Source: Marinifilaceae bacterium
GTDB taxonomy: Bacteria > Bacteroidota > Bacteroidia > Bacteroidales > Marinifilaceae
Direction of reading: 5' to 3'
Length of the DNA stretch: 64,000 bases
NCBI GenBank assembly: GCA_016936255.1
Contig: JAFGYE010000091.1
Span: 118,040 to 182,039 of the forward strand
In this document: positions 23,404 to 31,724 of the stretch, piece after piece
Layout of the letters: every line of letters starts with the position of its first letter
Numbering within the stretch: position 1 is the stretch's first letter
The notes under the pieces: model-generated
The model's input: the letters and a program-made list of their open reading frames with translations, nothing else
Told to the model about the DNA's origin: nothing
Databases searched by the model: none
Program-made: the position numbers and the translations under genes

Positions 23404-24888
23404 ATGGCAACAAACAGAAGATCATTCCTTGGGAACCTGGCCTTAGGTGCTGGGATTCTTGCAGCAGCCCCACTGGCTGCTTGCAGTGGACCAAAAGAAG
23501 AAAGTAAATTATCATATATTAAAGATTTGGTAGGGAAAAGTCCTAAAATGAACTTTAATATGTGTGGGTATGCAGCACCCAAATTGGAGACTGTTCGTGT
23601 TGGATTTGTTGGTATTGGCGATCGTGGCTCGGGAGCAGTAAAGAGAATGACCTTTATTGAAGGAGTTGAAGTTACTGCTTTATGTGATACCAGACAGGCC
23701 GCGGTTGATGGTGGACAAAAAATACTTTCTGATGCAGGACTTCCTAAAGCAAAAGAGTTTGTGGGTGGAGATTTGGGCTTTAAGGAGTTGTGTGAAAGCG
23801 GATTGGTTGATTTAGTTTATATTGCAACCCCGTGGGAATGGCACGTACCTGTTGCTATTGCAGCGATGGAAGGAGATAAGCATGCGGCAGTTGAAGTTTC
23901 AACGGCAAAAACTCTTGATGAGTGCTGGCAAATGGTTGAGACATCGGAGCGTACACGCAAACACTGTGTTATTTTGGAAAATTGCTGTTACGATTTCTTT
24001 GAGATGTTGACTCTAAATATGGCGCGTCAGGGTGTATTTGGAGACCTGGTTCATGGTGAAGGAGCTTACATACACGATTTGGATTATTGGCATTTTAACA
24101 AGCCTAAAGACAATCAAATGACTGATGGAGCTTACACCAAAATGTGGCGTATGCACGAGAATAAGCGCAAAGCCAATGTATATCCTACTCACGGTTTAGG
24201 TCCAATTTGTCAATCAATGAATATCAACCGTGGTGATAAAATGGATTACCTGACCGCAATGATGTCGGATGATTTCACTTTGAAACACCGCATTGCAGAA
24301 AAAGCTAAAGAAGACCCGTTTTTTGAGCAGTTTGTTGGCTGGGATATGCGCGGAAACATGGATTTACAGTTGATTCGTACTAACAAAGGCCGTACCATCA
24401 TGATTCAGCATGATATTAGTTCTCCACGACCTTATTCACGTATTCACATGTTGAGTGGAACCAAGTGTTTTGCACAAAAGTGGCCCTTGCAGCACATTGC
24501 CTTTGGGCATAATGTAGTTGACGATGCTCAGATGAAAGAATTGGAAGAAAAATATACTCCTGAATTAATTCGAAAAGTAGGAGAGATGGCTAAACAGGTT
24601 GGTGGTCATGGAGGTATGGATTTCGTTATGGATTGGCGTTTAATTGATTGTTTACGAAACGGGCTTCCAATGGATATGGATGTTTATGACGCTGCATCCT
24701 GGAGCTGTATTACACCATTAAGTGAATGGTCTATTGCCAATAAATCCAATTCAATTGAAGTTCCTGATTTTACTCGTGGTGCATGGGAAACCAATGCTCC
24801 AATTGACCTAACTTTAACTGGTGCAGGAACAACCGAGGTTCGGAATTTAATAAAAGCGAATACGAAAGGACAGTTGAACGTTCATTAA
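23404..24888 (+). CDS. GH109 alpha-N-acetylgalactosaminidase, NAD-dependent, Tat-exported
   Basis: The protein has 494 residues. A twin-arginine signal (TNRRSFLG, residues 3-10) and a Cys at about 27 point to folded, cofactor-loaded export. The Gfo/Idh/MocA Rossmann motif (GFVGIGDRG) is followed by patterns typical of GH109: ATPWEWHVP, YPTHGLGP, NINRGD and GGHGGMDF (G400-G404). GH109 enzymes use bound NAD+ in an oxidation-elimination cycle to release alpha-GalNAc. It ends the third PUL 1 unit, before a perfect 12-bp terminator stem. A related but non-identical Gfo/Idh protein is at 1-921. Confidence 0.9.
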   Translation: MATNRRSFLGNLALGAGILAAAPLAACSGPKEESKLSYIKDLVGKSPKMNFNMCGYAAPKLETVRVGFVGIGDRGSGAVKRMTFIEGVEVTALCDTRQAAVDGGQKILSDAGLPKAKEFVGGDLGFKELCESGLVDLVYIATPWEWHVPVAIAAMEGDKHAAVEVSTAKTLDECWQMVETSERTRKHCVILENCCYDFFEMLTLNMARQGVFGDLVHGEGAYIHDLDYWHFNKPKDNQMTDGAYTKMWRMHENKRKANVYPTHGLGPICQSMNINRGDKMDYLTAMMSDDFTLKHRIAEKAKEDPFFEQFVGWDMRGNMDLQLIRTNKGRTIMIQHDISSPRPYSRIHMLSGTKCFAQKWPLQHIAFGHNVVDDAQMKELEEKYTPELIRKVGEMAKQVGGHGGMDFVMDWRLIDCLRNGLPMDMDVYDAASWSCITPLSEWSIANKSNSIEVPDFTRGAWETNAPIDLTLTGAGTTEVRNLIKANTKGQLNVH

Positions 24889-24911
24889 GAAAATTACATA
24901 GTTAGTTTAAG

Positions 24912-24962
24912 CAATAGTGAAGTTATGTCTTTATTGATTATTAGACTTCACTATTGTTGTTT
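24912..24962 (+). terminator. Intrinsic terminator after GH109
   Basis: A perfect 12-bp stem (CAATAGTGAAGT / ACTTCACTATTG) with a 21-nt loop is followed by TTGTTTTT. It ends PUL 1. Confidence 0.75.
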
Positions 24963-24987
24963 TTGCAAAGCAACTAATGTAAATTTG
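24957..24987 (+). promoter_or_regulatory. Promoter of galE
   Basis: TTG at 24957-24959 is followed after 20 nt by TAAATTTG (24980-24987), matching the Bacteroidota consensus. Transcription would begin near 24994, about 17 nt before the ATG. galE is therefore probably expressed independently of PUL 1. Confidence 0.6.
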
Positions 24988-25010
24988 TTTTTGATACTAA
25001 ATTATATTAA

Positions 25011-26036
25011 ATGAACAAACAAATTCTGGTAACCGGAGGAACTGGTTTTATAGGTTCACATACTGTTGTTGAGTTGCAAAACAGTGGTTACGATGTGGTG
25101 ATTGTTGATAACCTTTCGAATTCGAAAGCTGAAGTGTTGGATAAGATTAAGGAAATATCCGGCATTCGGCCAAGATTTGAGAAGTTTGATTTAACGGACA
25201 GACAAAAAGTAAAGGATTTCTTTCATAAGTATTCGGATATAGAAGCAATTATTCACTTTGCAGCATCGAAGGCTGTTGGTGAATCTGTTGAGAAACCATT
25301 AATGTACTATAATAACAATCTGAATTCTTTGATGAATATCATGGAGGCGATGATTGAATTTAATGTATCAAATCTTGTGTTCTCATCTTCGTGTACTGTT
25401 TATGGCCAGCCGGATATATTGCCGGTAACGGAACAAACTCAGAGAAAGGAAGCCGAATCACCATATGGAAATACCAAAACTATTTGTGAGGATATAATTC
25501 GTGATACGATTAAATCAGATCCATCACTTAAGGGGATTGCACTCAGATATTTTAATCCAATTGGAGCACATGAAACGGCTAAAATTGGTGAATTGCCGTT
25601 AGGTGTACCAAATAATTTAATTCCTTTCCTTACACAAACTGTAGCTGGAATTCGCCCGGAGTTGAGTGTGTTTGGTGATGATTATGACACTGCCGACGGT
25701 TCAGCAATTCGCGATTATATTCATGTAGTAGATTTGGCTAAGGCACATGTTACAGCTATTGAAAGATTATTAAATAACAGAAATAAGGAAAACTACGAAT
25801 ATTTTAATATTGGTACGGGAAATGGCGTTTCTGTTCTTGAAATCATTAAATCATTCGAAAGGGCAACAGGAGAGAAAGTGCCGCACAAGATTGTTGCGCG
25901 TCGTGCTGGTGATATCGAAAAAATATATGCTGATACTTCCTTTGCAAATGAAGAATTAGGATGGAAAGCCGTTAGCACTCTTGATGAAACGCTTCTTTCT
26001 GCCTGGAAATGGCAAGTGAATATTGGTGAATTATAG
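25011..26036 (+). CDS. galE: UDP-glucose 4-epimerase
   Basis: The protein has 341 residues and no signal peptide. It is an extended SDR with the NAD motif GGTGFIGSH at residues 8-16 and the catalytic YxxxK as Y152-K156 (SPYGNTK), plus family motifs DNLSNS, ALRYFNPIGAH and RDYIHVVDLA. It interconverts UDP-glucose and UDP-galactose (possibly the N-acetyl forms) in the cytoplasm. Its place after a PUL with GH2 and GH109 fits use of released galactose or GalNAc, but it may equally be housekeeping. It converges on the lacI gene. Confidence 0.93.
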   Translation: MNKQILVTGGTGFIGSHTVVELQNSGYDVVIVDNLSNSKAEVLDKIKEISGIRPRFEKFDLTDRQKVKDFFHKYSDIEAIIHFAASKAVGESVEKPLMYYNNNLNSLMNIMEAMIEFNVSNLVFSSSCTVYGQPDILPVTEQTQRKEAESPYGNTKTICEDIIRDTIKSDPSLKGIALRYFNPIGAHETAKIGELPLGVPNNLIPFLTQTVAGIRPELSVFGDDYDTADGSAIRDYIHVVDLAKAHVTAIERLLNNRNKENYEYFNIGTGNGVSVLEIIKSFERATGEKVPHKIVARRAGDIEKIYADTSFANEELGWKAVSTLDETLLSAWKWQVNIGEL

Positions 26037-26058
26037 CAAGTCACAAAAAGTTTTTTTT

Positions 26059-26095
26059 AACGCCTGTCATTTAATTGATAGGCGTTATTCTTTTT
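26059..26095. terminator. Bidirectional terminator between galE and lacI
   Basis: An 11-bp stem (AACGCCTGTCA / TGATAGGCGTT, one G-T pair) with a 6-nt loop is preceded by A and T runs and followed by ATTCTTTTT, so it can serve both convergent genes. Confidence 0.75.
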
Positions 26096-26129
26096 CGCGA
26101 ATTGCAATTTTTAAAAAGAATGTTGGGAA

Positions 26130-27188
26130 TTAAGCTTCATACAGTTTAATACACTCCTGATTGATAATATCAACAGGCAGATACTCATCTTTTGGAATCT
26201 CGTGATTCAAAAGAACATGTTCAAATAATTTTTTTACAGCTTTAAATCCTTGTTGATGAGGGTGCTGGCCAATTAAGAAATTGATGGTTCCCTGATTTAG
26301 ATATTTGATGTTTTGTTCGATAGGATCAAAACCTACAAGTATAATATCACTGAGTTCGTTGGTAATCAGATATCTTGCTATTTTATAAACCTTGGATCCT
26401 GTGATGAATATGGCTTTTATGTTCTTGTTTTTCTTGATTACAGAATCCAATTTCTCTTTAATAATTTCAGCATCAGATGTAGGAATTTCAATACTTATTT
26501 TCAGCCCTTGATTTTTCCCTTTATCCATAAAATAGCTTAAAAATCCTTGTGTTCGTTGATTTAAGTGATGAACATTTTCCAGATTTTTAGCCAGATTAAT
26601 AATTAAAATATCTCCGTTTACAGGAATGCCAAAATCGATTAAATTAGCGGCAACTCTTCCGCCATGAAAACCATCGCTGCCCACATAAGCCAAATAGTTG
26701 CTTTTGGATAATTTTGATTCGATAAAAACATATGGAATTCCTTTCTGATCAAGTTTCTGAGTAAATTCCAGACTCTCTTTTGAGAAAATAGGAGAAAATA
26801 CAACCCCCGAAGGATTAAGTTCTAAAACAGCTTCAAATTGTTTAATAAAATCCTGTTCATTGTAATGCTCGAAAAAGAAATTTTTAACTTTTACCTGAAA
26901 TTGTTCTAATTCCAAGGCGGCTTCAGTAATACCATTCAATGGTCTTTTCCAGAATATATCCTCCTCGGTTGGGCTTGGTAACAGAGATGCAAAAATGCAC
27001 TGTTTTTTAGAAGTAAGTGCTCTGGCTATAAGGTTAGGTTGGTAGTTGTTTACTCTTGCGATTTCCAGAATCTTATTCTTGGTTTCTTCCGCAACTTCTC
27101 CCCGATTGTGGAGTACACGATCTACCGTACCAACAGAAACACCTGCTTGTTCAGCTATGTCTTTTATTCGAATCTTTGCTATCGACAT
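26130..27188 (-). CDS. LacI-family transcriptional regulator of hexuronate genes
   Basis: The protein has 352 residues: an N-terminal LacI helix-turn-helix (about 5-55; IKDIAEQAGVSVGTVDRVL, hinge-like NLIARALTSKK) and a periplasmic-binding-protein-like effector domain (FSPIFSKES, LVGFDPIEQN). It sits at the 3' end of the uxaC-exuT cluster on the same strand, and two palindromes upstream of uxaC have the central CpG expected for LacI operators. Regulation of hexuronate uptake and catabolism is inferred; the effector is unknown. A terminator-like hairpin lies in its own 5' leader. Confidence 0.9.
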   Translation of the reverse strand: MSIAKIRIKDIAEQAGVSVGTVDRVLHNRGEVAEETKNKILEIARVNNYQPNLIARALTSKKQCIFASLLPSPTEEDIFWKRPLNGITEAALELEQFQVKVKNFFFEHYNEQDFIKQFEAVLELNPSGVVFSPIFSKESLEFTQKLDQKGIPYVFIESKLSKSNYLAYVGSDGFHGGRVAANLIDFGIPVNGDILIINLAKNLENVHHLNQRTQGFLSYFMDKGKNQGLKISIEIPTSDAEIIKEKLDSVIKKNKNIKAIFITGSKVYKIARYLITNELSDIILVGFDPIEQNIKYLNQGTINFLIGQHPHQQGFKAVKKLFEHVLLNHEIPKDEYLPVDIINQECIKLYEA

Positions 27189-27200
27189 TTCCAGTAAATA

Positions 27201-27232
27201 AAAAAAATCAGGAAGGAATTTATCCTTCCTGA
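27201..27232 (-). terminator. Terminator/attenuator between the transporter gene and lacI
   Basis: Read on the minus strand, a perfect 10-bp stem (TCAGGAAGGA / TCCTTCCTGA) with a 5-nt loop is followed by seven T residues. It lies 13 nt upstream of the lacI start codon, so it ends the uxaC operon and also sits in any lacI transcript starting further upstream. Confidence 0.7.
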
Positions 27233-27262
27233 AATCAACTAAATCTAACTACAATTATGAAA

Positions 27263-27270
27263 CAAAAGTA
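27263..27270 (-). promoter_or_regulatory. Possible -7 box for lacI
   Basis: On the minus strand the sequence reads TACTTTTG, an exact TAnnTTTG. No good -33 TTG is found at the usual distance. Transcription from here would pass through the hairpin at 27201-27232. Confidence 0.35.
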
Positions 27271-27275
27271 ATACA

Positions 27276-27310
27276 TTTACTCATGAAAAACTTGGAATTC
27301 TATGAGTAAA
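27276..27310. repeat. Inverted repeat upstream of lacI
   Basis: TTTACTCAT (27276-27284) and ATGAGTAAA (27302-27310) form a perfect 9-bp inverted repeat with a 17-nt spacer, just upstream of the possible lacI -7 box. It could be an autoregulatory site; it does not resemble the palindromes upstream of uxaC. Confidence 0.35.
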
Positions 27311-27336
27311 GTATTGTGAGGTTTATTTAATAGCTG

Positions 27337-28785
27337 TTATTCTGTTATTGGCTTGTAATGAGGAACCAAAGATTTCATTATAACCCAACCAATTAAATAA
27401 GCAACTGCACAAATTGAAAAAATGATGAAATAACCTGCTCTGATGCCTTCAAATCCCATGAATTTCATATTGGTGTTTGCTGCAAAGTCGAAAAGAACTC
27501 CAGAACCTTTATTGATACAGAATGAACCTAAACCTCCTGCCATTCCACCAATACCAGTAATGGTTGCAATGGATGAACGAGGAAACATATCTCCTGTAGT
27601 AGAGAAGATATTTGCAGACCATGCTTGATGTGCAGCTCCGGCGATACCAATGATAATAACAGGAAACCAATAAGAATAAGTACCTAAGGGTTGAGCTAGT
27701 AAAGCCAAAAGAGGGAAGAATGCAAAAATAAGCATCGATTTCATTCGTCCGGCATATGGATCCATTCCTTTTTTATCAACAAAATAAGTAGGGAGCCATC
27801 CACCAATAATAGACAATAATGTGATACCGTATAAAACAAACAGTAACAATTGTGCCATTGTGCTGTTGGAAGTTAAACCGTAAACATCGCTTAAGTAGGC
27901 TGGAGTCCAGAATAAAAAGAACCACCATACTCCATCTGTCATGAATTTACCAATAATAAACGACCAGGTTTGTTTGTATTTAAAAGTATCAACAAATGAT
28001 ATTTTCAGACTTTCGTTTGCAGTTGTTTTGTCATCGTCACTGCTATCGTCTTGATTAATATATTCTAATTCAGCAGAATTTACTCTATAGTGTTCGTGAG
28101 GTTTTTTGTACATAAACTTCCAAAAGAATATCCAAACAAATCCTAATGCCCCAATGATTATAAATGCCATTTCCCATCCAAAATGAGAAGCAATTACCGG
28201 AATTGTTATTGGTGCAGCTAATGCCCCTATAGTTGCTCCGGCATTAAAAATACTTGTTGCGTATGCTCTGTCTTTTTTAGGGAAATATTCTGCTGTCGTT
28301 TTAATTGCAGCCGGAAAGTTTCCCGCCTCACCTATGGCAAGAACAAATCGTGCAAAGACGAAAAGAACTACACTAACATTAATAACTTTAGAGACGTTGC
28401 TCACGTGTTTTATGGCTTCTTTTGCATTTTCAAAATCAAGAAACCATTCGCCGCTAACGATACCCGATGTGGCAATACCACAAAAAGCATGTAATACAGC
28501 TCCTACAGACCAAATACCAATAGCCCAAATAAAACCTCTTTTTGTGTCTAGCCAATCAATGAATCGGCCTGCCACTAGAAGACCTACAGCATAAAAAACA
28601 GAAAACAAAGCTGTGATATTACCATAGTCGCTATTGGTCCAGTGAAATTCAGGGGCTATAAAATCTTTCCATGTAAGAGAGAGTACTTGCCGATCCATGT
28701 AATTAATTGTCGTTGCAAAGAATAATAATGAACAGATTTGCCACCTGTACTTAGTCATATTTCCTTTTATCTGTATTGCAGTCAT
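27337..28785 (-). CDS. MFS transporter, ExuT-like (hexuronate uptake)
   Basis: The protein has 482 residues with about 12 predicted membrane helices. The N-terminal INYMDRQVLSL is typical of the anion:cation symporter MFS branch that includes ExuT, and GEAGNFPAAIKT and KKDRAYATS are further family motifs. M10 (NMTKYRW) is a plausible alternative start. It would bring glucuronate or galacturonate across the inner membrane. It follows uxuA by 45 bp and ends the operon before a terminator. Confidence 0.88.
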   Translation of the reverse strand: MTAIQIKGNMTKYRWQICSLLFFATTINYMDRQVLSLTWKDFIAPEFHWTNSDYGNITALFSVFYAVGLLVAGRFIDWLDTKRGFIWAIGIWSVGAVLHAFCGIATSGIVSGEWFLDFENAKEAIKHVSNVSKVINVSVVLFVFARFVLAIGEAGNFPAAIKTTAEYFPKKDRAYATSIFNAGATIGALAAPITIPVIASHFGWEMAFIIIGALGFVWIFFWKFMYKKPHEHYRVNSAELEYINQDDSSDDDKTTANESLKISFVDTFKYKQTWSFIIGKFMTDGVWWFFLFWTPAYLSDVYGLTSNSTMAQLLLFVLYGITLLSIIGGWLPTYFVDKKGMDPYAGRMKSMLIFAFFPLLALLAQPLGTYSYWFPVIIIGIAGAAHQAWSANIFSTTGDMFPRSSIATITGIGGMAGGLGSFCINKGSGVLFDFAANTNMKFMGFEGIRAGYFIIFSICAVAYLIGWVIMKSLVPHYKPITE

Positions 28786-28830
28786 TTATTTATCGTTAGA
28801 GATTAATAATTTTATTTTTAAAGACAAACT

Positions 28831-30012
28831 TTATAAATTTTTGCTTATTCCTAATTCCAGGCCACGCAGTTCTGCCAATCCTTTCATTCTGCCGTACAAA
28901 GAATAACCTGGGTTGGTTTTTTTGGGAAGATCATCTAACATTTTATTGCCATGATCGGGGCGCATAGGAATTTGCCAGTCTTTTCGGCCTGATTCCCTGC
29001 GTTCTTTTTCTTCTATCAGTAAAGCTTTCATTACAGCAGGAATATCAATATCTCCATCAAACAAGTAGTTTTCGAAGAAGTTTCCTTCCTCGTCTCTAGT
29101 TACATTTCTAAGATGAACAAAATTGATCCGGGGTGCCAATATTTTTGTCATTTCCGGCAGATCATTAAAATGACCAGCTCCAAATGATCCGGTACAAAGA
29201 GTGATTCCATTCGATACCGAATCTACCACCTTAGTTAATTCCAAAGCATCTTCGATGGTGCTGACAACTCTTGGTAAGCCAAGCAAAGCCCGTGGCGGAT
29301 CATCTGGGTGAATTGCCATTCTTACGCCTGCTTGTTCTGCAACAGGAATGATTTCCTGTAAAAACTCATGCAAATGTTTTTTTAATTTAGGTGCATCAAT
29401 TTTTTTGTAGCCATCCAATACTTTTTGGAAACTTTCCAAACTGTATGATTCTTCGGCTCCAGGAAGACCTGCAATTACATTTCGGGTAATTTTTTCGATT
29501 TCTGTTTCCGACATGCTGTTAAACTTTTCTTTAGCACGGCTTACCATTTTAACAGAATAATCTTCATTCGCATTTTCACGCTTTAAAATATAAATATCAA
29601 AAGCAGCAAAAGTTACCATGTCGAATTTTAATGCATTTGATCCATCCGTAAAGTTGAACTCCAAATCGGTTCTTGACCAATCCAAAACAGGCATAAAATT
29701 GTAGCAAATAGTTTCAATACCACATTCGCCTAAGTTTTTGATACTCTGCTTGTAGTTTTCTATGAATATTTTATAACCACCAGTCTGTTTTTTAATATCC
29801 TCATGAACAGGAACACTCTCAACCACCGACCAACGAAGTCCGACGGCTTCAATTTCTTCAATTCTTTTCTTGATTTCGTCAATGGTCCAAACTTCTCCGT
29901 TTGGGATATGATGAAGAGCCGAAACGATTCCGGTAGCTCCGGTTTGTTTGATTTCCTGAAGGGAGATCGGGTCGTTCGGACCGTACCATCTCCATGTTTG
30001 TTCTAATGACAT
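28831..30012 (-). CDS. uxuA: Mannonate dehydratase
   Basis: The protein has 393 residues and matches UxuA along its length: WRWYGPNDPISL near the N-terminus, GIVSALHHIP, MAIHPDDPP, LCTGSFGAG, FVHLRNV and MRPDHGNKM near the C-terminus. The His, Asp and Cys residues in these motifs bind the metal. It dehydrates D-mannonate to 2-keto-3-deoxygluconate, the step between the SDR reductase and KdgK. Its start is 117 bp downstream of the SDR stop, separated by a hairpin. Confidence 0.96.
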   Translation of the reverse strand: MSLEQTWRWYGPNDPISLQEIKQTGATGIVSALHHIPNGEVWTIDEIKKRIEEIEAVGLRWSVVESVPVHEDIKKQTGGYKIFIENYKQSIKNLGECGIETICYNFMPVLDWSRTDLEFNFTDGSNALKFDMVTFAAFDIYILKRENANEDYSVKMVSRAKEKFNSMSETEIEKITRNVIAGLPGAEESYSLESFQKVLDGYKKIDAPKLKKHLHEFLQEIIPVAEQAGVRMAIHPDDPPRALLGLPRVVSTIEDALELTKVVDSVSNGITLCTGSFGAGHFNDLPEMTKILAPRINFVHLRNVTRDEEGNFFENYLFDGDIDIPAVMKALLIEEKERRESGRKDWQIPMRPDHGNKMLDDLPKKTNPGYSLYGRMKGLAELRGLELGISKNL

Positions 30013-30034
30013 ATTGTTTGTTTTTTAGTTAATG

Positions 30035-30078
30035 GACAAAACGGACAAGAGGTGATTGAATTCTTGTTCCGTTTTGTC
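30035..30078. other. Intercistronic hairpin between the SDR gene and uxuA
   Basis: GACAAAACGG-ACAAG pairs with CTTGTTCCGTTTTGTC, leaving one bulge and a 13-nt loop. There is no T run on the minus strand, so it is probably a processing or stability element. Confidence 0.5.
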
Positions 30079-30129
30079 ACATAAACACGCTAACCTAAAT
30101 TAATATATAATTGAAACTAAAAAGCCTGA

Positions 30130-30969
30130 TTAAACACCACTGTACGCACTAAATCCACCGTCAACAGGAATAACAACTCCTGTAACAAAAGCCGACCAGT
30201 CCGATAGTAGATAGAGCAGGGTCCCCTGCAATTCTTCAGGAGTTCCGTAACGTTCCATTGGGGTATTGTTAATAATTTTTACGCCTCGTGCAGTTGGTTC
30301 ACCTGTTGCTTCATCGGTTAGTAAAAAACGGTTTTGATTTGTCAGCAGAAATCCAGGAGCTATTGCGTTTACACGCACTCCCATTTTTGAAAAGTGAACT
30401 GCTAACCATTGCGTGAAATTGTTAACCGACGCTTTGGCTGCCGAATAAGCGGCAATTCTGGTCAGTGGACGGTAAGAGTTCATCGAAGATACATTTACTA
30501 TTGAACCTCCTTTTTTCTCAATCATATCCATGGCAAATACCATTGTTGGAAGAATTGTTCCTTTAAAGTTCAAGTCAAAAACTCTATCGAAACCTTCCAT
30601 TTTCATTCCGAAGAAAGTTTGATCCAGATTTTCAAGGTCGGAATCTACCATTTGATCTACACCAGATGTAGCCAGAGGAGAATTTCCTCCGGCTCCATTG
30701 ATAAGATAATCTACACTCCCCAGCTTATTATTGATTATCTTCTTTGCTTCCTGCAGTGATTCTTTATCAAGTACGCTTGCGGCAACTCCAATGGAAGAAA
30801 CATTGTATTTGGTTTCAATTTCCTGAGCTAATTTTTCAACAGCTTCAGCATTAATATCAATCAATGCGGTTTTTACGCCCATTGCAGCCAATGATTTTGC
30901 CATAGAGGAGCAAATTACTCCTCCGGCACCGGTTACAACAGCTACTTTATTTCTTAAATTGGTTTCCAT
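30130..30969 (-). CDS. SDR oxidoreductase, probable D-fructuronate reductase (UxuB function)
   Basis: The protein has 279 residues. It is a classical SDR: cofactor motif VVTGAGGVICSSMA (the canonical last Gly of TGxxxGxG is replaced by Cys), NGAGG, catalytic Ser in NVSSMNSY and YSAAKAS, with PVDGGFSAYSGV at the C-terminus. Between uxaC/kdgK/eda and uxuA the missing step is reduction of D-fructuronate to D-mannonate, and Bacteroidota commonly use an SDR rather than the long-chain UxuB. The function rests on this context. It starts 6 bp after the eda stop. Confidence 0.88.
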   Translation of the reverse strand: METNLRNKVAVVTGAGGVICSSMAKSLAAMGVKTALIDINAEAVEKLAQEIETKYNVSSIGVAASVLDKESLQEAKKIINNKLGSVDYLINGAGGNSPLATSGVDQMVDSDLENLDQTFFGMKMEGFDRVFDLNFKGTILPTMVFAMDMIEKKGGSIVNVSSMNSYRPLTRIAAYSAAKASVNNFTQWLAVHFSKMGVRVNAIAPGFLLTNQNRFLLTDEATGEPTARGVKIINNTPMERYGTPEELQGTLLYLLSDWSAFVTGVVIPVDGGFSAYSGV

Positions 30970-30975
30970 CCGGGT

Positions 30976-31647
30976 TTATTTTCTGATTTCTTTGATGATA
31001 GAGATAGCATTTGCAGTTGCAGCTTCAATTGCTTCGTAATTGAATGATCCATCTGCATTTTTTATCATCAGCTGAGATCCCATTCCTACACAATGAACAC
31101 CGGCATTGAACCATTCAGTCAGGTTTCCGATTTCAGGCTTAACTCCCCCTGTTGGCATAATTGACGACCACGAAAAAGGGCCTTTTACAGCTTTTACAAA
31201 TTCAGGACCGCCTACTTGTTCACCCGGAAAAATCTTAACCACTTCGGCTCCCAATTCTTCAGCATACGAGATTTCTGTTAATGATCCACAGCCCGGTGAC
31301 CATGCTATTTTCCGACGGTTACAAACTTTAGCCATTTCCGCATTTAAGATTGGAGAAACAATAAAATTTGCACCCAACTGGATGTATAAGGAAGTTGTAC
31401 CGGCATCAATAATCGATCCAACGCCTAAAATCATTTCAGGACATTCTTTTGCAGTCCACTTAATTAGTTCTGCGAAAACTTCATGTGCAAAATCGCCGCG
31501 GTTAACGAATTCAAATACGCGTGCACCACCTTTGTAACAGGCTTTAACGATCTTTTTGCAAATTTCTATATCTGAATGAAAGAATACTGGAATCATTCCA
31601 ACTTCTTTCATTTTTAAAGCAACTTCTATTCTTGAATATTGAGCCAT
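30976..31647 (-). CDS. eda: KDPG/KHG aldolase
   Basis: The protein has 223 residues, the usual size of class I KDPG aldolases. The Schiff-base Lys lies in AEVVKIFPGEQVGG, with LGVGSIIDAGT and MPTGGVKPE as further motifs. It splits 2-keto-3-deoxy-6-phosphogluconate to pyruvate and glyceraldehyde 3-phosphate, the last step of the hexuronate pathway. It lies between kdgK and the SDR gene. Confidence 0.95.
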   Translation of the reverse strand: MAQYSRIEVALKMKEVGMIPVFFHSDIEICKKIVKACYKGGARVFEFVNRGDFAHEVFAELIKWTAKECPEMILGVGSIIDAGTTSLYIQLGANFIVSPILNAEMAKVCNRRKIAWSPGCGSLTEISYAEELGAEVVKIFPGEQVGGPEFVKAVKGPFSWSSIMPTGGVKPEIGNLTEWFNAGVHCVGMGSQLMIKNADGSFNYEAIEAATANAISIIKEIRK

Positions 31648-31657
31648 TTTGTTATTA

Positions 31658-31724
31658 ATTATGAATTGAGAATTATGAATTATATGATTGAAGTATTCTT
31701 CATTTATAATTCATAACTCATAAT
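31658..31724. repeat. Long imperfect palindrome between kdgK and eda
   Basis: An AT-rich arm built on AATTATGAATTAT and its complement folds around GAAGTATTCTTC into a stem of about 30 bp with a few mismatches. It fills the whole spacer. It may be a small repetitive palindrome or an mRNA-stabilising hairpin. Confidence 0.5.

Noticed and set aside
31106..31537. 143-codon plus-strand open frame
   Set aside because: It lies fully antisense to eda, which has all its catalytic motifs; the frame shows no known domain.
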